This document shows, piece after piece, positions 10,042-18,853 of a stretch of 64,000 nt of DNA. Location of the stretch: assembly GCA_902810075.1 (NCBI GenBank), contig LR778135.1, forward strand, positions 2,294,001-2,358,000, given 5' to 3'. Position 1 is the stretch's first letter. Each line of letters starts with the position of its first letter. This stretch comes from Ruminococcaceae bacterium BL-6 (GTDB taxonomy: Bacteria > Bacillota > Clostridia > Oscillospirales > Acutalibacteraceae). The translations under genes and the position numbers were made by a program. Under the pieces are notes generated by a model. The model worked only from the letters and a program-made list of their open reading frames with translations. It did no database searches and was not told the DNA's origin.

Positions 10042-10455
10042 TTAAAACGGAAGATTGGAATCATCCATTTCTTCAAAATTGTTACTCTTACCAGTTGACT
10101 TGTCAGGCTTACTTGAATTGTTGCTATCAGACTGTGCCTTTGAACCACAGAAATTCAACGTATTAGCCTTAATTTCAAAAGTGCTACGTTTCTTTCCTTC
10201 TTTATCTTCGTAATTACGAACATTTAGTTCGCCTGTAACTGCAATTTCATCCCCCTTATGAAACCACTGTGAAACAAACTTACTAAGCCCAGCCCATGCA
10301 ACTACACGAATAAAATCTGTTTCACGTTCCTTATTCTTACCTACATAGTTACGATCTACCGCAATGGTAAAATTTGCTACCTCTGTTTCTCCTACCGTCC
10401 TAACTTCTGCATCAGCCACAAGACGGCCTACAAACGAACAATTATTAAGTGCCAT
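10042..10455 (-). CDS. ssb: Single-stranded DNA-binding protein
   Basis: 137 residues with the OB-fold signature MALNNCSFVGRLVADAEVR, a central WAGLSKF segment and a disordered Ser/Asn/Lys-rich linker ending in the acidic tip DDSNLPF. That tip is the standard docking peptide for DnaG, helicases and nucleases. Coats single-stranded DNA at the fork. It lies 4 bases from the Sak4-like ATPase gene, a common pairing in phage recombination modules. Confidence 0.97.
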   Translation of the reverse strand: MALNNCSFVGRLVADAEVRTVGETEVANFTIAVDRNYVGKNKERETDFIRVVAWAGLSKFVSQWFHKGDEIAVTGELNVRNYEDKEGKKRSTFEIKANTLNFCGSKAQSDSNNSSKPDKSTGKSNNFEEMDDSNLPF

Positions 10456-10458
10456 TAA

Positions 10459-11409
10459 TTATTTGTCCTCCTTAATTTTAATCAGTTTCTTATAAAGTTC
10501 CTTTGCCACATTAATATCTTCGATTTTGTACGGATTTCTTGTCTTTGCTTCCTTCAATGCTGTTTCAAGAGCATCATGATCTACTGTTGCTTTCTGCTTA
10601 CAAAGCTCAAACAATTCTTTATGTAGATCATCTAATGTTACTGTCTCAAGATTAAATTCAGAAGATTGAGCAGACTCTGCCTTTACTGTTTCTACAGGCT
10701 TCTTAGGTACGGCAGGAGTTTCTCCGCTATTTGCCCAATCATAAATTCGTGCTCCATCTTCTTCTGTCAAAACATTAAACTGATTATCAAACATTCCTGT
10801 ATTATCTTTGCTTACAGAAGCAACGTGTGTGTTTTGATCAATATTAAAAGCGATAGTCATTTCGTATTCAAAGTTACCACGCTGTTCCCCACCAACTCCA
10901 ACTTTCTTAGGAACCTGTTTTCCATTCTTATCTTCAAGAACGTATTCGTCTTTGCCTCTAACAGTAGTAATCATACAAACAGGAGCATAAAGAATTTTAT
11001 CAACAAATTTATTATGCCTAGGAGTCAATTTAGACCAGTTTGTATATGAATTACCCGGCATATTAGCATGCTGTTCAAGCAAACCGCCTTTACCAGACCA
11101 TTCATGCGTAGTGCTGTCAACAATTAAAACACCACAATCATCACAACTAGCAGCTTCGTCAATTATTTTAATATAATTTTCAGGTGAATAAGGCTCCTTA
11201 ATTTCACAATATTCATAATCAAACTTATCCGCATAATACTTACCGCGCCCACCTTCGCTGTCTATGTAGTAAATCTTTTTATTACTACCTAACTTCTTTA
11301 CATATCCAGTTGCTAATCTAAGAGCAGTATAACTTTTACCGCTTCCAGAAGGGCCAATAAGTGCAATTTTAGGATAAATTTTTTCGCGCTTTGCTTTTGT
11401 AAATGCCAT
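10459..11409 (-). CDS. Sak4-like RecA-family ATPase
   Basis: 316 residues. Walker A is GPSGSGKS at 19-26 and a Walker B-like CGVLIVDS at about 97-104; EWSGKGG follows. This layout is that of phage AAA_24/Sak4 single-strand annealing ATPases, which act with SSB in recombination. The C-terminal third is charged and likely flexible. ATG start with GGAG, preceded by AAAATATTAAA joined to the ribosome binding site. Located next to ssb. Confidence 0.87.
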   Translation of the reverse strand: MAFTKAKREKIYPKIALIGPSGSGKSYTALRLATGYVKKLGSNKKIYYIDSEGGRGKYYADKFDYEYCEIKEPYSPENYIKIIDEAASCDDCGVLIVDSTTHEWSGKGGLLEQHANMPGNSYTNWSKLTPRHNKFVDKILYAPVCMITTVRGKDEYVLEDKNGKQVPKKVGVGGEQRGNFEYEMTIAFNIDQNTHVASVSKDNTGMFDNQFNVLTEEDGARIYDWANSGETPAVPKKPVETVKAESAQSSEFNLETVTLDDLHKELFELCKQKATVDHDALETALKEAKTRNPYKIEDINVAKELYKKLIKIKEDK

Positions 11410-11439
11410 AATTTATCAATCTCCTTTTAATATTTTAGT

Positions 11440-12015
11440 TTAAACATCGAAGTTAAACTCTAAACACTTTCTGCTTGCTAAATAATCACACTGGTGAACA
11501 AACTTCTGATATTTAGTTTTAGGTTTTTCAAGAACTTCTTTGTGCGACCTATAATCCTGAGTCCATTGCCCCATGTGTGTTTTGACGCAATTAGCAATAA
11601 AAATCCGTTGTTCCTTTGGAATAATGTTATTTAGTTGTTGATCTTCAGCACAAAAATCTGCGGCAATAATTGGATGTTCTGTAACAGTGTATTTACTATG
11701 GTTCAATCCTAGTTTATATGTATCATGCAGAATCAAAGCGGCAATCATCAAATCTTTTTCTTCCTGTGTATAACACCCATACATTTCAAGTCGAAGCAGT
11801 TCATTAGCAATTCTAACCGCCGCTTTTGTGTGACGCACAAGGCCACCTTCACCTAAAGCATAAGAGGGATGAAATTTTCCGGTACTCGATGCAGGAATAG
11901 AAAAGAAATATTCTGGAACAATCACCAGCGCTTTCTTTACAAAATCTTGAATGTTGGAATTTTTAATAAATCCAATCTCCTTTGAAAATAGGCCAACCTT
12001 TTCTTCATTCGTCAT
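11440..12015 (-). CDS. HD-domain hydrolase
   Basis: 191 residues with an HD metal-dependent phosphohydrolase pattern: H62 (GLVRHT), H97-D98 (ALILHDTYK) and H114 (TEHPI). Such proteins cleave phosphodiesters or nucleotides. Phage examples include dNTP or oligonucleotide hydrolases, so a role in nucleotide supply or signalling is possible. Lies directly upstream of the Sak4-like gene in the replication operon. Confidence 0.85.
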   Translation of the reverse strand: MTNEEKVGLFSKEIGFIKNSNIQDFVKKALVIVPEYFFSIPASSTGKFHPSYALGEGGLVRHTKAAVRIANELLRLEMYGCYTQEEKDLMIAALILHDTYKLGLNHSKYTVTEHPIIAADFCAEDQQLNNIIPKEQRIFIANCVKTHMGQWTQDYRSHKEVLEKPKTKYQKFVHQCDYLASRKCLEFNFDV

Positions 12016-12062
12016 TAGTTTCTGTTATCACTTCCTTGAAATGAAATCCTAATTTCATCATA

Positions 12063-12155
12063 TTACTTTACAAGCAGATTTTTTACAATATCATCAGATA
12101 AACCAGCTTCTTCAAGTTTGTTCCATTTACTTGCAATTTGAGAAATTATTACCAA
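12063..12155 (-). CDS. Small acidic helical peptide
   Basis: A 30-residue frame ending NLLVK that starts at TTG 12155 just after the stop of the 12164 gene. The sequence KLEEAGLSDDIVKNLL is amphipathic and looks protein-like, not random. The ribosome binding site is weak (GAGTGA). It fills the gap before the HD hydrolase gene. Could also be the remnant of a longer gene. Confidence 0.4.
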   Translation of the reverse strand: MVIISQIASKWNKLEEAGLSDDIVKNLLVK

Positions 12156-12163
12156 CTACTGAT

Positions 12164-12409
12164 TCACTCATCATCCTCCTTCTCTTCAACTTCAATACTG
12201 TCATATCCCTGCTTTGCCAGCTTCATCCCAAATTCAACCGCATCCAAATAATCATTAGCATCAAATAAATCACGTCCAATAATTGCATCTTCTGGACACT
12301 CATCAAGATTACAGCAATTAAATTTTTCTTTATTTTTAATTTCTACTTGTTGTGCTGTTATTCCTTCATATGGATCATTATGAGAATAAATAATCGCTTT
12401 AATCTTCAT
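12164..12409 (-). CDS. Hypothetical acidic protein
   Basis: 81 residues, acidic C-terminus ending EEKEDDE. Contains FNCCNLDECPED, three cysteines of unknown use. No domain recognised. Its start codon follows directly on the stop of the upstream zinc-ribbon gene. Confidence 0.65.
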   Translation of the reverse strand: MKIKAIIYSHNDPYEGITAQQVEIKNKEKFNCCNLDECPEDAIIGRDLFDANDYLDAVEFGMKLAKQGYDSIEVEEKEDDE

Positions 12410-12607
12410 TTAATCATTCCATTCTATGTAATTTCTGAATTGTGGAAATATAAATCTATAAACTTCTGGACTTCCATCATCTCCTGTTTTTCTTAAATGA
12501 AATCCTAACCTTCTACCGCATTTCTTACAAATTAACCAACCATTTTTCCATTCCGTTTCTCTGGTACATAACTCTGGTTTTAGTTCAGAAAAAATCCTAT
12601 GTAGCAA
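12410..12607 (-). CDS. Small CxxC protein
   Basis: 65 residues with CTRETEWKNGWLICKKCGRRL, so one CxxC pair that could bind zinc. TTG start about 10 bases from AGAGGTGA. Part of a run of three small cysteine-rich genes. Confidence 0.6.
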   Translation of the reverse strand: MLHRIFSELKPELCTRETEWKNGWLICKKCGRRLGFHLRKTGDDGSPEVYRFIFPQFRNYIEWND

Positions 12608-12625
12608 ATGCGTTTAAATCACCTC

Positions 12626-12823
12626 TTAGTCAACAAAACTGTGATTGCACTCTGGGCATCCCGAAGGATCAAACCATATAAAACGATTAAATGTAGCCCC
12701 ACAATGGAAGCAATGCTCTATAGTCGGTTTCATTTGCTCTATGTACCCACATTTGCACTTAAAACTATGAGTAGCAAATTCATATGTCATTTCTCCGTGA
12801 CATACAGGACATTCAAATCCCAT
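12626..12823 (-). CDS. Double zinc-ribbon protein
   Basis: 65 residues with eight cysteines in four pairs: CPVC, CKCG, CFHC and CPEC. Two treble-clef or rubredoxin-like zinc ribbons are likely. Such small zinc proteins in phages often bind nucleic acid or modulate host enzymes; the target is unknown. ATG with upstream GGAAG. Confidence 0.7.
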   Translation of the reverse strand: MGFECPVCHGEMTYEFATHSFKCKCGYIEQMKPTIEHCFHCGATFNRFIWFDPSGCPECNHSFVD

Positions 12824-12832
12824 ATATGTATA

Positions 12833-13006
12833 CTACTTCCCTTTATCTTTTTCAATTTTTAGTATTTTAACCTTTCCAAACATATTTTTCACGATACTTT
12901 CAACACTGTTTTGATCTTTACAACTAACCTTAATATTCCTAGACTTAACTGGATCGTATGGTTTTCTGTTTGGTAGTTCAAATAAAACATTATATGCAGG
13001 GTTCAG
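12833..13006 (-). CDS. Hypothetical basic protein, possible CTG start
   Basis: About 57 residues, lysine-rich with repeated basic stretches; no domain recognised. The GTG at 13015 lies within the GAGAGGTGA site itself; the in-frame CTG at 13006 has normal spacing. This is one of several genes whose best-placed start is a non-standard codon. Confidence 0.55.
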   Translation of the reverse strand: MNPAYNVLFELPNRKPYDPVKSRNIKVSCKDQNSVESIVKNMFGKVKILKIEKDKGK

Positions 13007-13067
13007 TTTTATCACCTCTCAATATCAGCTTTTACTTTATTTAGTTTTATAGAAATTTTAGCAAAAA

Positions 13068-13098
13068 ACCGCTATCCCTTTAGGGTCGTGGGTAGTTC
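13068..13098. repeat. Hairpin element with CCCTTTAGGG core
   Basis: CCGCTATCCCTTTAGGG followed by TCGTGGGTAGTTCA. The same core and tail recur at 27421, 27511 and 27738. The shape resembles right-end hairpins of IS200/IS605 elements as I remember them; no transposase is present. It encodes the C-terminus of the 13072 gene. Confidence 0.45.
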
Positions 13099-13305
13099 AC
13101 CTTCTTTTAAAGACCATTCACAAAATTGTTTTACATCAGAAATCTTATCTTTATAATTTTCTTCGTTTACACCCTCCAACTTTTTTAGAATAATTTTAGA
13201 AGAAGCTTGAACACCTAATTTCCATCCTTTTCTAAGTTGTTGTTTTAGTATTTTGCTAGCTTCTTCTTTGAATTTCTCTTCTCCAGCTTGGTTTGAAATT
13301 TCTAT
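13072..13305 (-). CDS. Hypothetical lysine-rich protein, possible ATA start
   Basis: About 77 residues, helical and charged (EEKFKEEASKILKQQLRKGWKLG). A GTG at 13314 falls within the AGGTAGGTGA site; the in-frame ATA at 13305 has a 6-base spacer. The last codons (ELPTTLKG) and TAG stop are made from a hairpin-forming element related to those at 27.4-27.8 kb, so the gene end may be altered. Confidence 0.55.
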   Translation of the reverse strand: MEISNQAGEEKFKEEASKILKQQLRKGWKLGVQASSKIILKKLEGVNEENYKDKISDVKQFCEWSLKEGELPTTLKG

Positions 13306-13465
13306 ATGTATCACCTACCTTCTAATTTAATTATAAACCCTAAATTTCACCATTTCAAGTGAATTTAATTTTTTAACACATATAATTTTGAATTTTTCAC
13401 AAAAGTAGAATTAATATTTTTTGGATTTGATCTTTCATCATTGCACAAAATACGTACTATAATAT

Positions 13466-14320
13466 TTAATAATTTGTGATTAAAACCTCTGAATCTATTT
13501 TACTTTTATCTTTTTTGTTGTAACAGCAGTTATAATATGTATTATTCAGATTGTATATTGTATATCCTCTGCGATTTATCCAATCACCTATCAAAGTATT
13601 TGATTTCAGATTATTTGAAACTGCGAACCTACAATTCTGTTCGTTTAGATTGTCAAGTACCTCATATAACTTTAATTCATAACCTTTATTCCAACTTTCA
13701 AATCCTCTTTTATCATCATTATAGTTTGCGGTTGAATTAAGATATGGAGGATCACAATATACAAAATCATTTTTACCAAAGTCTGAAAAATCAAAATCAA
13801 CAAAATTTTGTGCCATAAAAACTATATCCATATTTTTTAGTTTACCATATACTGTCTTTAATTTTGATTCGGTAGTTGAAGTATATTCGCTACGATTCTT
13901 CCCAAAGCTTGAATTATATTGATGGTCATTATTAAATCTATATTGACTATTAAACGAATAACACATTAACGTATATAATACTTTCCAGTCTTTGAATCCA
14001 TTATTGTAATCACTTCTTAAATCGTTAAATCCTTGCAAATTTGTTTTAGTAAGATTATATTTATTTATCAAGTTCTTTACGAATTGAACAATATTATTAA
14101 TATCTTCGTTTTTGATACCCTGTAAAATGTTTCTGACATAAGGTACAATATCATTATAAATATAATGTTCCGCATTTACGTTAAGTGTAACTGTTCCACT
14201 TCCACCAAATAGATCAACAAATGTATTTATCTTATTAGGGAAGAACTGAACAATCTGTGGAAGTAACCTATATTTATTACCAATATAGTTAATTGGACTT
14301 TTTATGTAATCTATATTTAT
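13466..14320 (-). CDS. dam: DNA adenine methyltransferase (Dam/DpnM family), ATA start
   Basis: Transfers a methyl group from SAM to adenine N6, probably for self-protection or regulation. The N-terminal SPINYIGNKYRLLP and motif I FVDLFGGSGTV bind SAM; DFVYCDPPYLNS is catalytic motif IV (DPPY); SNNLKSN and EVLITNY close the fold. The frame has no ATG, GTG or TTG between its upstream stop and the SAM-binding motif. AAAGGAGA is followed by three consecutive ATA codons, of which the one at 14320 has a 7-base spacer. The first TTG (14071) would delete motif I. A paralogue at 58434 has the same start context. About 284 residues. Confidence 0.9.
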   Translation of the reverse strand: MNIDYIKSPINYIGNKYRLLPQIVQFFPNKINTFVDLFGGSGTVTLNVNAEHYIYNDIVPYVRNILQGIKNEDINNIVQFVKNLINKYNLTKTNLQGFNDLRSDYNNGFKDWKVLYTLMCYSFNSQYRFNNDHQYNSSFGKNRSEYTSTTESKLKTVYGKLKNMDIVFMAQNFVDFDFSDFGKNDFVYCDPPYLNSTANYNDDKRGFESWNKGYELKLYEVLDNLNEQNCRFAVSNNLKSNTLIGDWINRRGYTIYNLNNTYYNCCYNKKDKSKIDSEVLITNY

Positions 14321-14332
14321 TATTATTCTCCT

Positions 14333-14650
14333 TTAATTATTCTTCAAGATAGCTTGTTTGTAACCCTTTTTATTAGCTGATTTCACACAGCCTTTGAGAA
14401 CCTTTTTAAGTTCAAATGTCTTAGTATGCTTAGCCTTATAATAAGCAATTACGAAGCCTGTAAACTCATCAAATGTATCTTTATCATCAAGTTTAGAGAT
14501 ACCTTTTCGTCCATCATTAAGATTAACAATAACTGATTTATCATGAATAATAACATTCTTTACATCTGAAGGTAAAAAGTCATTCTTAGGCTTCTTATTA
14601 ACTGCTGTATTTATACCCTTATAAGAAATAATCAAATTGACAACATTCAT
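14333..14650 (-). CDS. Hypothetical basic protein
   Basis: 105 residues, lysine-rich, no recognised domain. ATG after GGAGAATATTAAAA, where the recurrent intergenic motif is merged with the ribosome binding region. Precedes the methyltransferase gene in the same operon. Confidence 0.65.
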   Translation of the reverse strand: MNVVNLIISYKGINTAVNKKPKNDFLPSDVKNVIIHDKSVIVNLNDGRKGISKLDDKDTFDEFTGFVIAYYKAKHTKTFELKKVLKGCVKSANKKGYKQAILKNN

Positions 14651-14679
14651 TTTTAATATTCTCCTTTATTAATATTTTA

Positions 14680-14949
14680 TTAGTCTATCGTATTAATAAT
14701 TATTTGGATTTCTTTTAAAATATCATAACTTTCTTTGCCAACTTTAGAAATGCTGTATTCTATGCGATCTCTATTTTTCGCATTATCTGCTAATGTTGAA
14801 ATAATATCAAATAGCATAGGTTCTATTGCATATAAGTTAAGCAATACCTCATTATCAGTATTAGTTTCGCCAGCAAATTCTAATCGTCCTGTAAGTCGTT
14901 TAACCACACTTGCAAGTTGAGATTGATAAGGATAATTATATTCTTTCAT
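14680..14949 (-). CDS. Hypothetical helical protein
   Basis: 89 residues, predicted mostly helical, no cysteines or known motif. ATG after AAAGGAAA. Lies between a degraded endonuclease fragment and the 14333 gene. Confidence 0.65.
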   Translation of the reverse strand: MKEYNYPYQSQLASVVKRLTGRLEFAGETNTDNEVLLNLYAIEPMLFDIISTLADNAKNRDRIEYSISKVGKESYDILKEIQIIINTID

Positions 14950-14971
14950 CTGTATTTCCTTTCCAAATTAT

Positions 14972-15133
14972 TTAATATGTTCCATGACATTCAATATCAA
15001 ATGTTCTTGTATTGCTTTCTAACTTTTCTCTATTAGCTATAATCCAATCTAAACAGCACTTGCAAAATATTTTTGTTTTACTATTTATATATTTACCAAT
15101 AATCTTAATATTTGGATTTATTTCAAACAGTTC
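14972..15133 (-). pseudogene. Remnant of a treble-clef homing endonuclease
   Basis: Minus-strand codons read a 48-residue tail containing NPNIKIIGKYINSKTKIFCKCCLDWI, which matches the repeated zinc-finger units of phage homing endonucleases such as the one at 59336. There is no ATG, GTG or TTG start, no ribosome binding site, and a TAA lies at 15134-15136. A hairpin (AAACAGTT/AACTGTTT) sits exactly at the truncated edge. Most likely the residue of a larger gene, deleted from its N-terminus. Confidence 0.6.
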
Positions 15134-15255
15134 TTATTTAAAAACTGTTTGTGTTTTTAATATCATTTTATCTCTGCGTCCAGAGAGGTAGCTACCTTTA
15201 ACTTATAAGTTCTCTGATAATACTCCTTTCGTATTTAATCAAATACTTGCTTTAT
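15134..15255. other. Cluster of palindromes, no gene
   Basis: Contains CTCTG/CAGAG (15172-15185), GGTAGCTACC (15187-15196) and AACTTATAAGTT (15200-15211). CAGAGA (15181-15186) can pair instead with TCTCTG at 15211-15216, so two folds exclude each other. No matching known riboswitch was recognised. Confidence 0.5.
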
Positions 15256-15783
15256 TTAGTTATCTCCTGCGAACTCGCCATAATATTTCTTTCTAGCTAA
15301 TTCCGCTATTCTACCTGCTTCATCTACATCGTCATAGTCACCGATATGTATTGATTTGTAATTGTGACATAAACATACTGTATACTTACCTATACTTGAA
15401 TTATAAAATACATTCCTATAACCTGTTTTATTATTCTTGTTTTTGGATTGTCTATATTTAGAATTTTTATTTGCTTCAACAACTCTTAAATTTCTTCTTC
15501 GATTATCCAACCCATTATGATCTATATGGTCTACCCTTTGCTTGCCATGATAGTCTAAAAGATATCTATGTAATATGTACTTTTTGCGTTTTGTTGGACT
15601 AATATAAACAGTACAAGAAACATAATAGCACTTATTATTTTTATCTATACACCATCTGCCATTGAAGTTAATTACTTTATCCCAATCAACTAAATCTACA
15701 TAACAAGTGAATTTTTCTTTTTGTTTGTTATACAGATAAAATTCTACATAATCATCGACAATCTTATGCTCATATTCATACAA
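15256..15783 (-). CDS. HNH homing endonuclease with AP2-like DNA-binding domain
   Basis: 175 residues. A central HNH motif (HRYLLDY, VDHIDHNGLDNRRRNL) is the metal-dependent nicking nuclease. It is followed by KTGYRNVFYNSSIGKYTVC, the start of an AP2-type DNA-binding domain. Free-standing phage enzymes of this type cut phage-like target sites and spread by homing. Starts at TTG after AAAGGAG with a long spacer. Confidence 0.88.
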   Translation of the reverse strand: MYEYEHKIVDDYVEFYLYNKQKEKFTCYVDLVDWDKVINFNGRWCIDKNNKCYYVSCTVYISPTKRKKYILHRYLLDYHGKQRVDHIDHNGLDNRRRNLRVVEANKNSKYRQSKNKNNKTGYRNVFYNSSIGKYTVCLCHNYKSIHIGDYDDVDEAGRIAELARKKYYGEFAGDN

Positions 15784-15964
15784 TCATTTATCGCTCTCCT
15801 TTATAATTTTAGTTTTTCATCAAATAAAACTCTCGTTTGGTTTAGTTATCATTTTCTATTTCTTAGACAGTCATACTTCTTAATTGTTATTTAGTTGTCA
15901 TTTATATCATAAAATTGAATAATCAAACATATATTTATATATCATTTTTAGGGAGGGTATTTTT

Positions 15965-16540
15965 ATAAAGACTTATTTTAATAGCTTTAGTAATATAAAA
16001 CCATATTTCGAATCTAAAAATTTTACTGTGCATACAACATATTTAGATAATGTAATATGTTGGGAAATATACGGTAATAAAATGTGGCGTATGAAAATTA
16101 ATAATTCAAACATAAAATTATACATAATACTTCAAGATGAATTTTACTTGTATGAGATATTTAAAAGAGATACATCAATTGATGAAATTGTCTCATTTAT
16201 AACTATGGTTGAAAATAATCAAGAGTCTTATAAAGAAAAACAAAAACAGTTAAAAAACTTATGCAGCCACTATTATTTTCAATACACTATTCGTGATGGT
16301 AGTATTATAATCAAATCTAAATATGGTAAATGGGTTATAACATCATGGAATCAATCTATTGAAATATATCATGGAAATTATAGAAAAAATAGAAGTAATT
16401 TATACAACACAAAAGGATTTCATCAACAAATCACTTTAACTGATGAGTATTGCTCTATTAATTATGCCTTGCACTATATTTCGCGACACGATCATAGTGT
16501 TCATAATACACTTTATGGCAAACCACTTTCATACAAATGA
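15965..16540 (+). CDS. Unknown protein on the opposite strand, ATA start
   Basis: 191 residues, no domain recognised; aromatic-rich with basic stretches. It is one of the few plus-strand genes in the left 47 kb. AGGGAGGG is followed after 8 bases by an ATA at 15965, and the 21 codons from there to the first GTG (16028) read as protein. No ATG, GTG or TTG is available in that stretch. Lies between HNH and C5-methyltransferase genes, suggesting an independently acquired cargo gene, perhaps a restriction-like or modification partner (speculative). Confidence 0.7.
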   Translation: MKTYFNSFSNIKPYFESKNFTVHTTYLDNVICWEIYGNKMWRMKINNSNIKLYIILQDEFYLYEIFKRDTSIDEIVSFITMVENNQESYKEKQKQLKNLCSHYYFQYTIRDGSIIIKSKYGKWVITSWNQSIEIYHGNYRKNRSNLYNTKGFHQQITLTDEYCSINYALHYISRHDHSVHNTLYGKPLSYK

Positions 16541-16574
16541 TATTACCTTAATCCGTTTTTTATTATGTCGTATT

Positions 16575-17495
16575 TCAGATAAATAATGTTTCTGCAACCT
16601 TTGACACGACATTATAACTCATTGCATTTCCAAACAGTTTATACGCTTGTGTATCGCTCACAACAATTTTATATGTATCTGATAATCCTGTTAATCTAGC
16701 ACACTCTCTAGGAGTAGGTCTTCTCAAATTAGTTTTATCATTTGGTTTGTATTCAGTATGATAATAGTTATCTTGACTTGCTCTATGCATCTTATAAAGT
16801 GTTGCACATAATGGTCTAGCAATTTTTAAATCTGTTTCTGGATTTGCATCCCATCCACCAGTACCCCTACTTAAAACAGTTTTAGCCATCTTGTCGGTAA
16901 GATAATATTTATCATCAACTTTTGGCTCTAACAAATCTTGTGCTGTTACATCTAATGAAATCTCTTTAGGAAATTCATAATTAAATTCTCCTAAATCTTT
17001 TCTTTGACCTACTATATACAATCTTCTTCTAGTTTGTGGAATTCCATAATCTGAAGTATTTAATACTTGAAATTTAATATTATAATTATCATCAAAAGAT
17101 TGTTTTACAATATCAAAATCTTTACCATCGTTACTTGTTAAAAGTTTTCTTACATTTTCAAATATAAACCATTTAGGCTTTTTATAATTTAGAATTCTTA
17201 TGTAATCATGAAATAATCTACTGTTAATTCCATTAAGTCCCTCACCATCTTTTTTCATTTGTGAAATATCAGTACAAGGACTCCCACCAATTATAACATC
17301 AAAGTTAGGAAGTTGTGTTTCATTAATTTTAGTAATATCACCATAATTCTTTCTATTTGGAAAGTTTTCATTATAGTTTTTAATAGCACTAGGATCAATC
17401 TCAGAATAACCTACATTCTCAAAACCTAATTTATCTAATGCCATACCACCTATACCTGTACCTGCAAATAATTCAAAATAATTTATATTAATCAT
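16575..17495 (-). CDS. C5-cytosine DNA methyltransferase
   Basis: 306 residues with all key motifs: FELFAGTGIGG (motif I, SAM binding), GGSPCTDIS with catalytic Cys74 (motif IV), FENVRK (motif VI, ENV) and PQTRRRLYIVGQR (motif VIII). The target-recognition region is short. C-terminal RECARLTGL and KLFGNAMSYNVV are motifs IX-X. Protects phage DNA from host restriction. The ATG at 17495 is only 1 base from GGGAG; in-frame ATT (17492) and ATA (17486) are better spaced. No partner restriction gene is adjacent. Confidence 0.95.
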   Translation of the reverse strand: MININYFELFAGTGIGGMALDKLGFENVGYSEIDPSAIKNYNENFPNRKNYGDITKINETQLPNFDVIIGGSPCTDISQMKKDGEGLNGINSRLFHDYIRILNYKKPKWFIFENVRKLLTSNDGKDFDIVKQSFDDNYNIKFQVLNTSDYGIPQTRRRLYIVGQRKDLGEFNYEFPKEISLDVTAQDLLEPKVDDKYYLTDKMAKTVLSRGTGGWDANPETDLKIARPLCATLYKMHRASQDNYYHTEYKPNDKTNLRRPTPRECARLTGLSDTYKIVVSDTQAYKLFGNAMSYNVVSKVAETLFI

Positions 17496-17536
17496 TCTCC
17501 CTTTATTTCATTATTGTACTTAACTGAATTACAGTT

Positions 17537-17725
17537 TTATCTACTACAAAACTTTTTTGCTGTATTATATTTATCCATACTACTTCTTAATTTCAATAAA
17601 TCATCTTTTAATAATTTGGAACATTCAGAACAACAAGTACCTAATTTTTTATTACCTAATCCACCACAAAAGTAGTAAGTGTTATCGTTTAGTTTTATCT
17701 CTTTACCACAATGACAGCATTTCAT
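17537..17725 (-). CDS. Small zinc-ribbon protein
   Basis: 62 residues starting MKCCHCGKEIKL, with a second pair CCSEC, a four-cysteine zinc ribbon. ATG after GAGGTGG, overlapping the stop of the preceding gene. Confidence 0.65.
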   Translation of the reverse strand: MKCCHCGKEIKLNDNTYYFCGGLGNKKLGTCCSECSKLLKDDLLKLRSSMDKYNTAKKFCSR

Positions 17726-17955
17726 TGTTCCACCTCTAATTCATTCCACTGATTAAAAATACATCTCATTTTATTTGCAAATCTGTGACCACCTACTGCA
17801 ATTAAAAACGATTCCTGTTCAAACTGATCCATTTTAGAAAATGCTCTGGTAACCTTATCAAGTTTATATGCGAATGGTTCAATATAACTATCTTCATCAT
17901 TTCTATAAAACTTAGGAATATTATATTTTAAACAAATTTGAGAATAAGCATCCAT
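17722..17955 (-). CDS. Hypothetical protein
   Basis: 77 residues, charged and helical, no domain recognised. ATG after GAAGTGATATT. Overlaps the zinc-ribbon gene by 4 bases, so the two are coupled. Confidence 0.65.
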   Translation of the reverse strand: MDAYSQICLKYNIPKFYRNDEDSYIEPFAYKLDKVTRAFSKMDQFEQESFLIAVGGHRFANKMRCIFNQWNELEVEQ

Positions 17956-17967
17956 AATATCACTTCT

Positions 17968-18405
17968 TTACGACAATTTATCTTTAGGCGGTTTGGGTAA
18001 CTCCATCCAATGAGTAATAATATAATCGTCATCTAATATCCAATTAGGATTATCATCTACTTCATTAATTTCATACCAACATTCAGGAATCCAAAAACAA
18101 TCATTTTCTTCGTCATATTCTCCATCTATTTCACAATCTCTCCACCCATCATCTTCGGTGGTTCTTTCATGATAACCGATATGAGAAGCACACGTTGTAC
18201 GTTGATATTTAGGAAATGATTTTGATTGAATTCTTACTAATACTTTTTGTTCTGTTTCTGGTGTTTTTTCTGTAACTGGAATCCAATGTGGAATACCAAC
18301 CGTCGGCTCATCATATATATCATTTTCAGTTACACATGCCCAAGAAAAATCGTTGTTCATAAATCTTAATTTTTCTTCTAATTTGTTTGCATCAATTAAT
18401 CGCAA
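17968..18405 (-). CDS. DUF551-domain phage protein
   Basis: About 145 residues. The N-terminus MRLIDANKLEEKL and C-terminal WIPVTEKTPETEQKVLV...HWMELPKPP match DUF551, a common domain of unknown function in phages and prophages of Firmicutes and Proteobacteria. TTG at 18405 is preferred over GTG at 18414 because of spacing to AAAGTGA. Confidence 0.8.
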   Translation of the reverse strand: MRLIDANKLEEKLRFMNNDFSWACVTENDIYDEPTVGIPHWIPVTEKTPETEQKVLVRIQSKSFPKYQRTTCASHIGYHERTTEDDGWRDCEIDGEYDEENDCFWIPECWYEINEVDDNPNWILDDDYIITHWMELPKPPKDKLS

Positions 18406-18481
18406 AATCTTCACTTTTTCTATACTATATTTAGTATTATTAATTATGTATAACCACTATATATTGATAACTTGACGCTAT

Positions 18482-18542
18482 GAAATTGCTGTTCTATATG
18501 ATTACTTATTAACTGTTCTGTTATGAACACAACAGCAATTTC
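18482..18542. terminator. Long inverted repeat at gene end
   Basis: GAAATTGCTGTT (18482-18493) pairs with AACAGCAATTTC (18531-18542). It spans the stop of the 18502 gene. Acts as a terminator or processing site; there is no clear U-tract. Confidence 0.45.
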
Positions 18543-18819
18543 CGTTGATTTCTTTAATTTCATAAAGTTCAATGTTTTTTGTTGTTTCTAAAATGATTTC
18601 ATTTTTATTCCAATGATTCATTGGATTCTGAATATTTACAAAATCTTTAATGTTTTGCCTGAAATAATTTCTTGCATCGTTTTCACATTGAAACTCATCT
18701 GGATACTCATAATAGAAATTACGTTCATTAGTTGTAAACCAACTATTGTTATCTATACAATAGGCAATAATCCATGTAGAATACTTTTTATTAAACGACT
18801 CTTTTACTTCGCAATACAT
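18502..18819 (-). CDS. Hypothetical protein
   Basis: 105 residues, rich in Asn, Tyr and Trp; no known domain. ATG after GAAAGGATAATAT. The last codons are within an inverted repeat. Confidence 0.65.
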   Translation of the reverse strand: MYCEVKESFNKKYSTWIIAYCIDNNSWFTTNERNFYYEYPDEFQCENDARNYFRQNIKDFVNIQNPMNHWNKNEIILETTKNIELYEIKEINGNCCCVHNRTVNK

Positions 18820-18853
18820 AATATATTATCCTTTCATTAATAAATGAAACAAT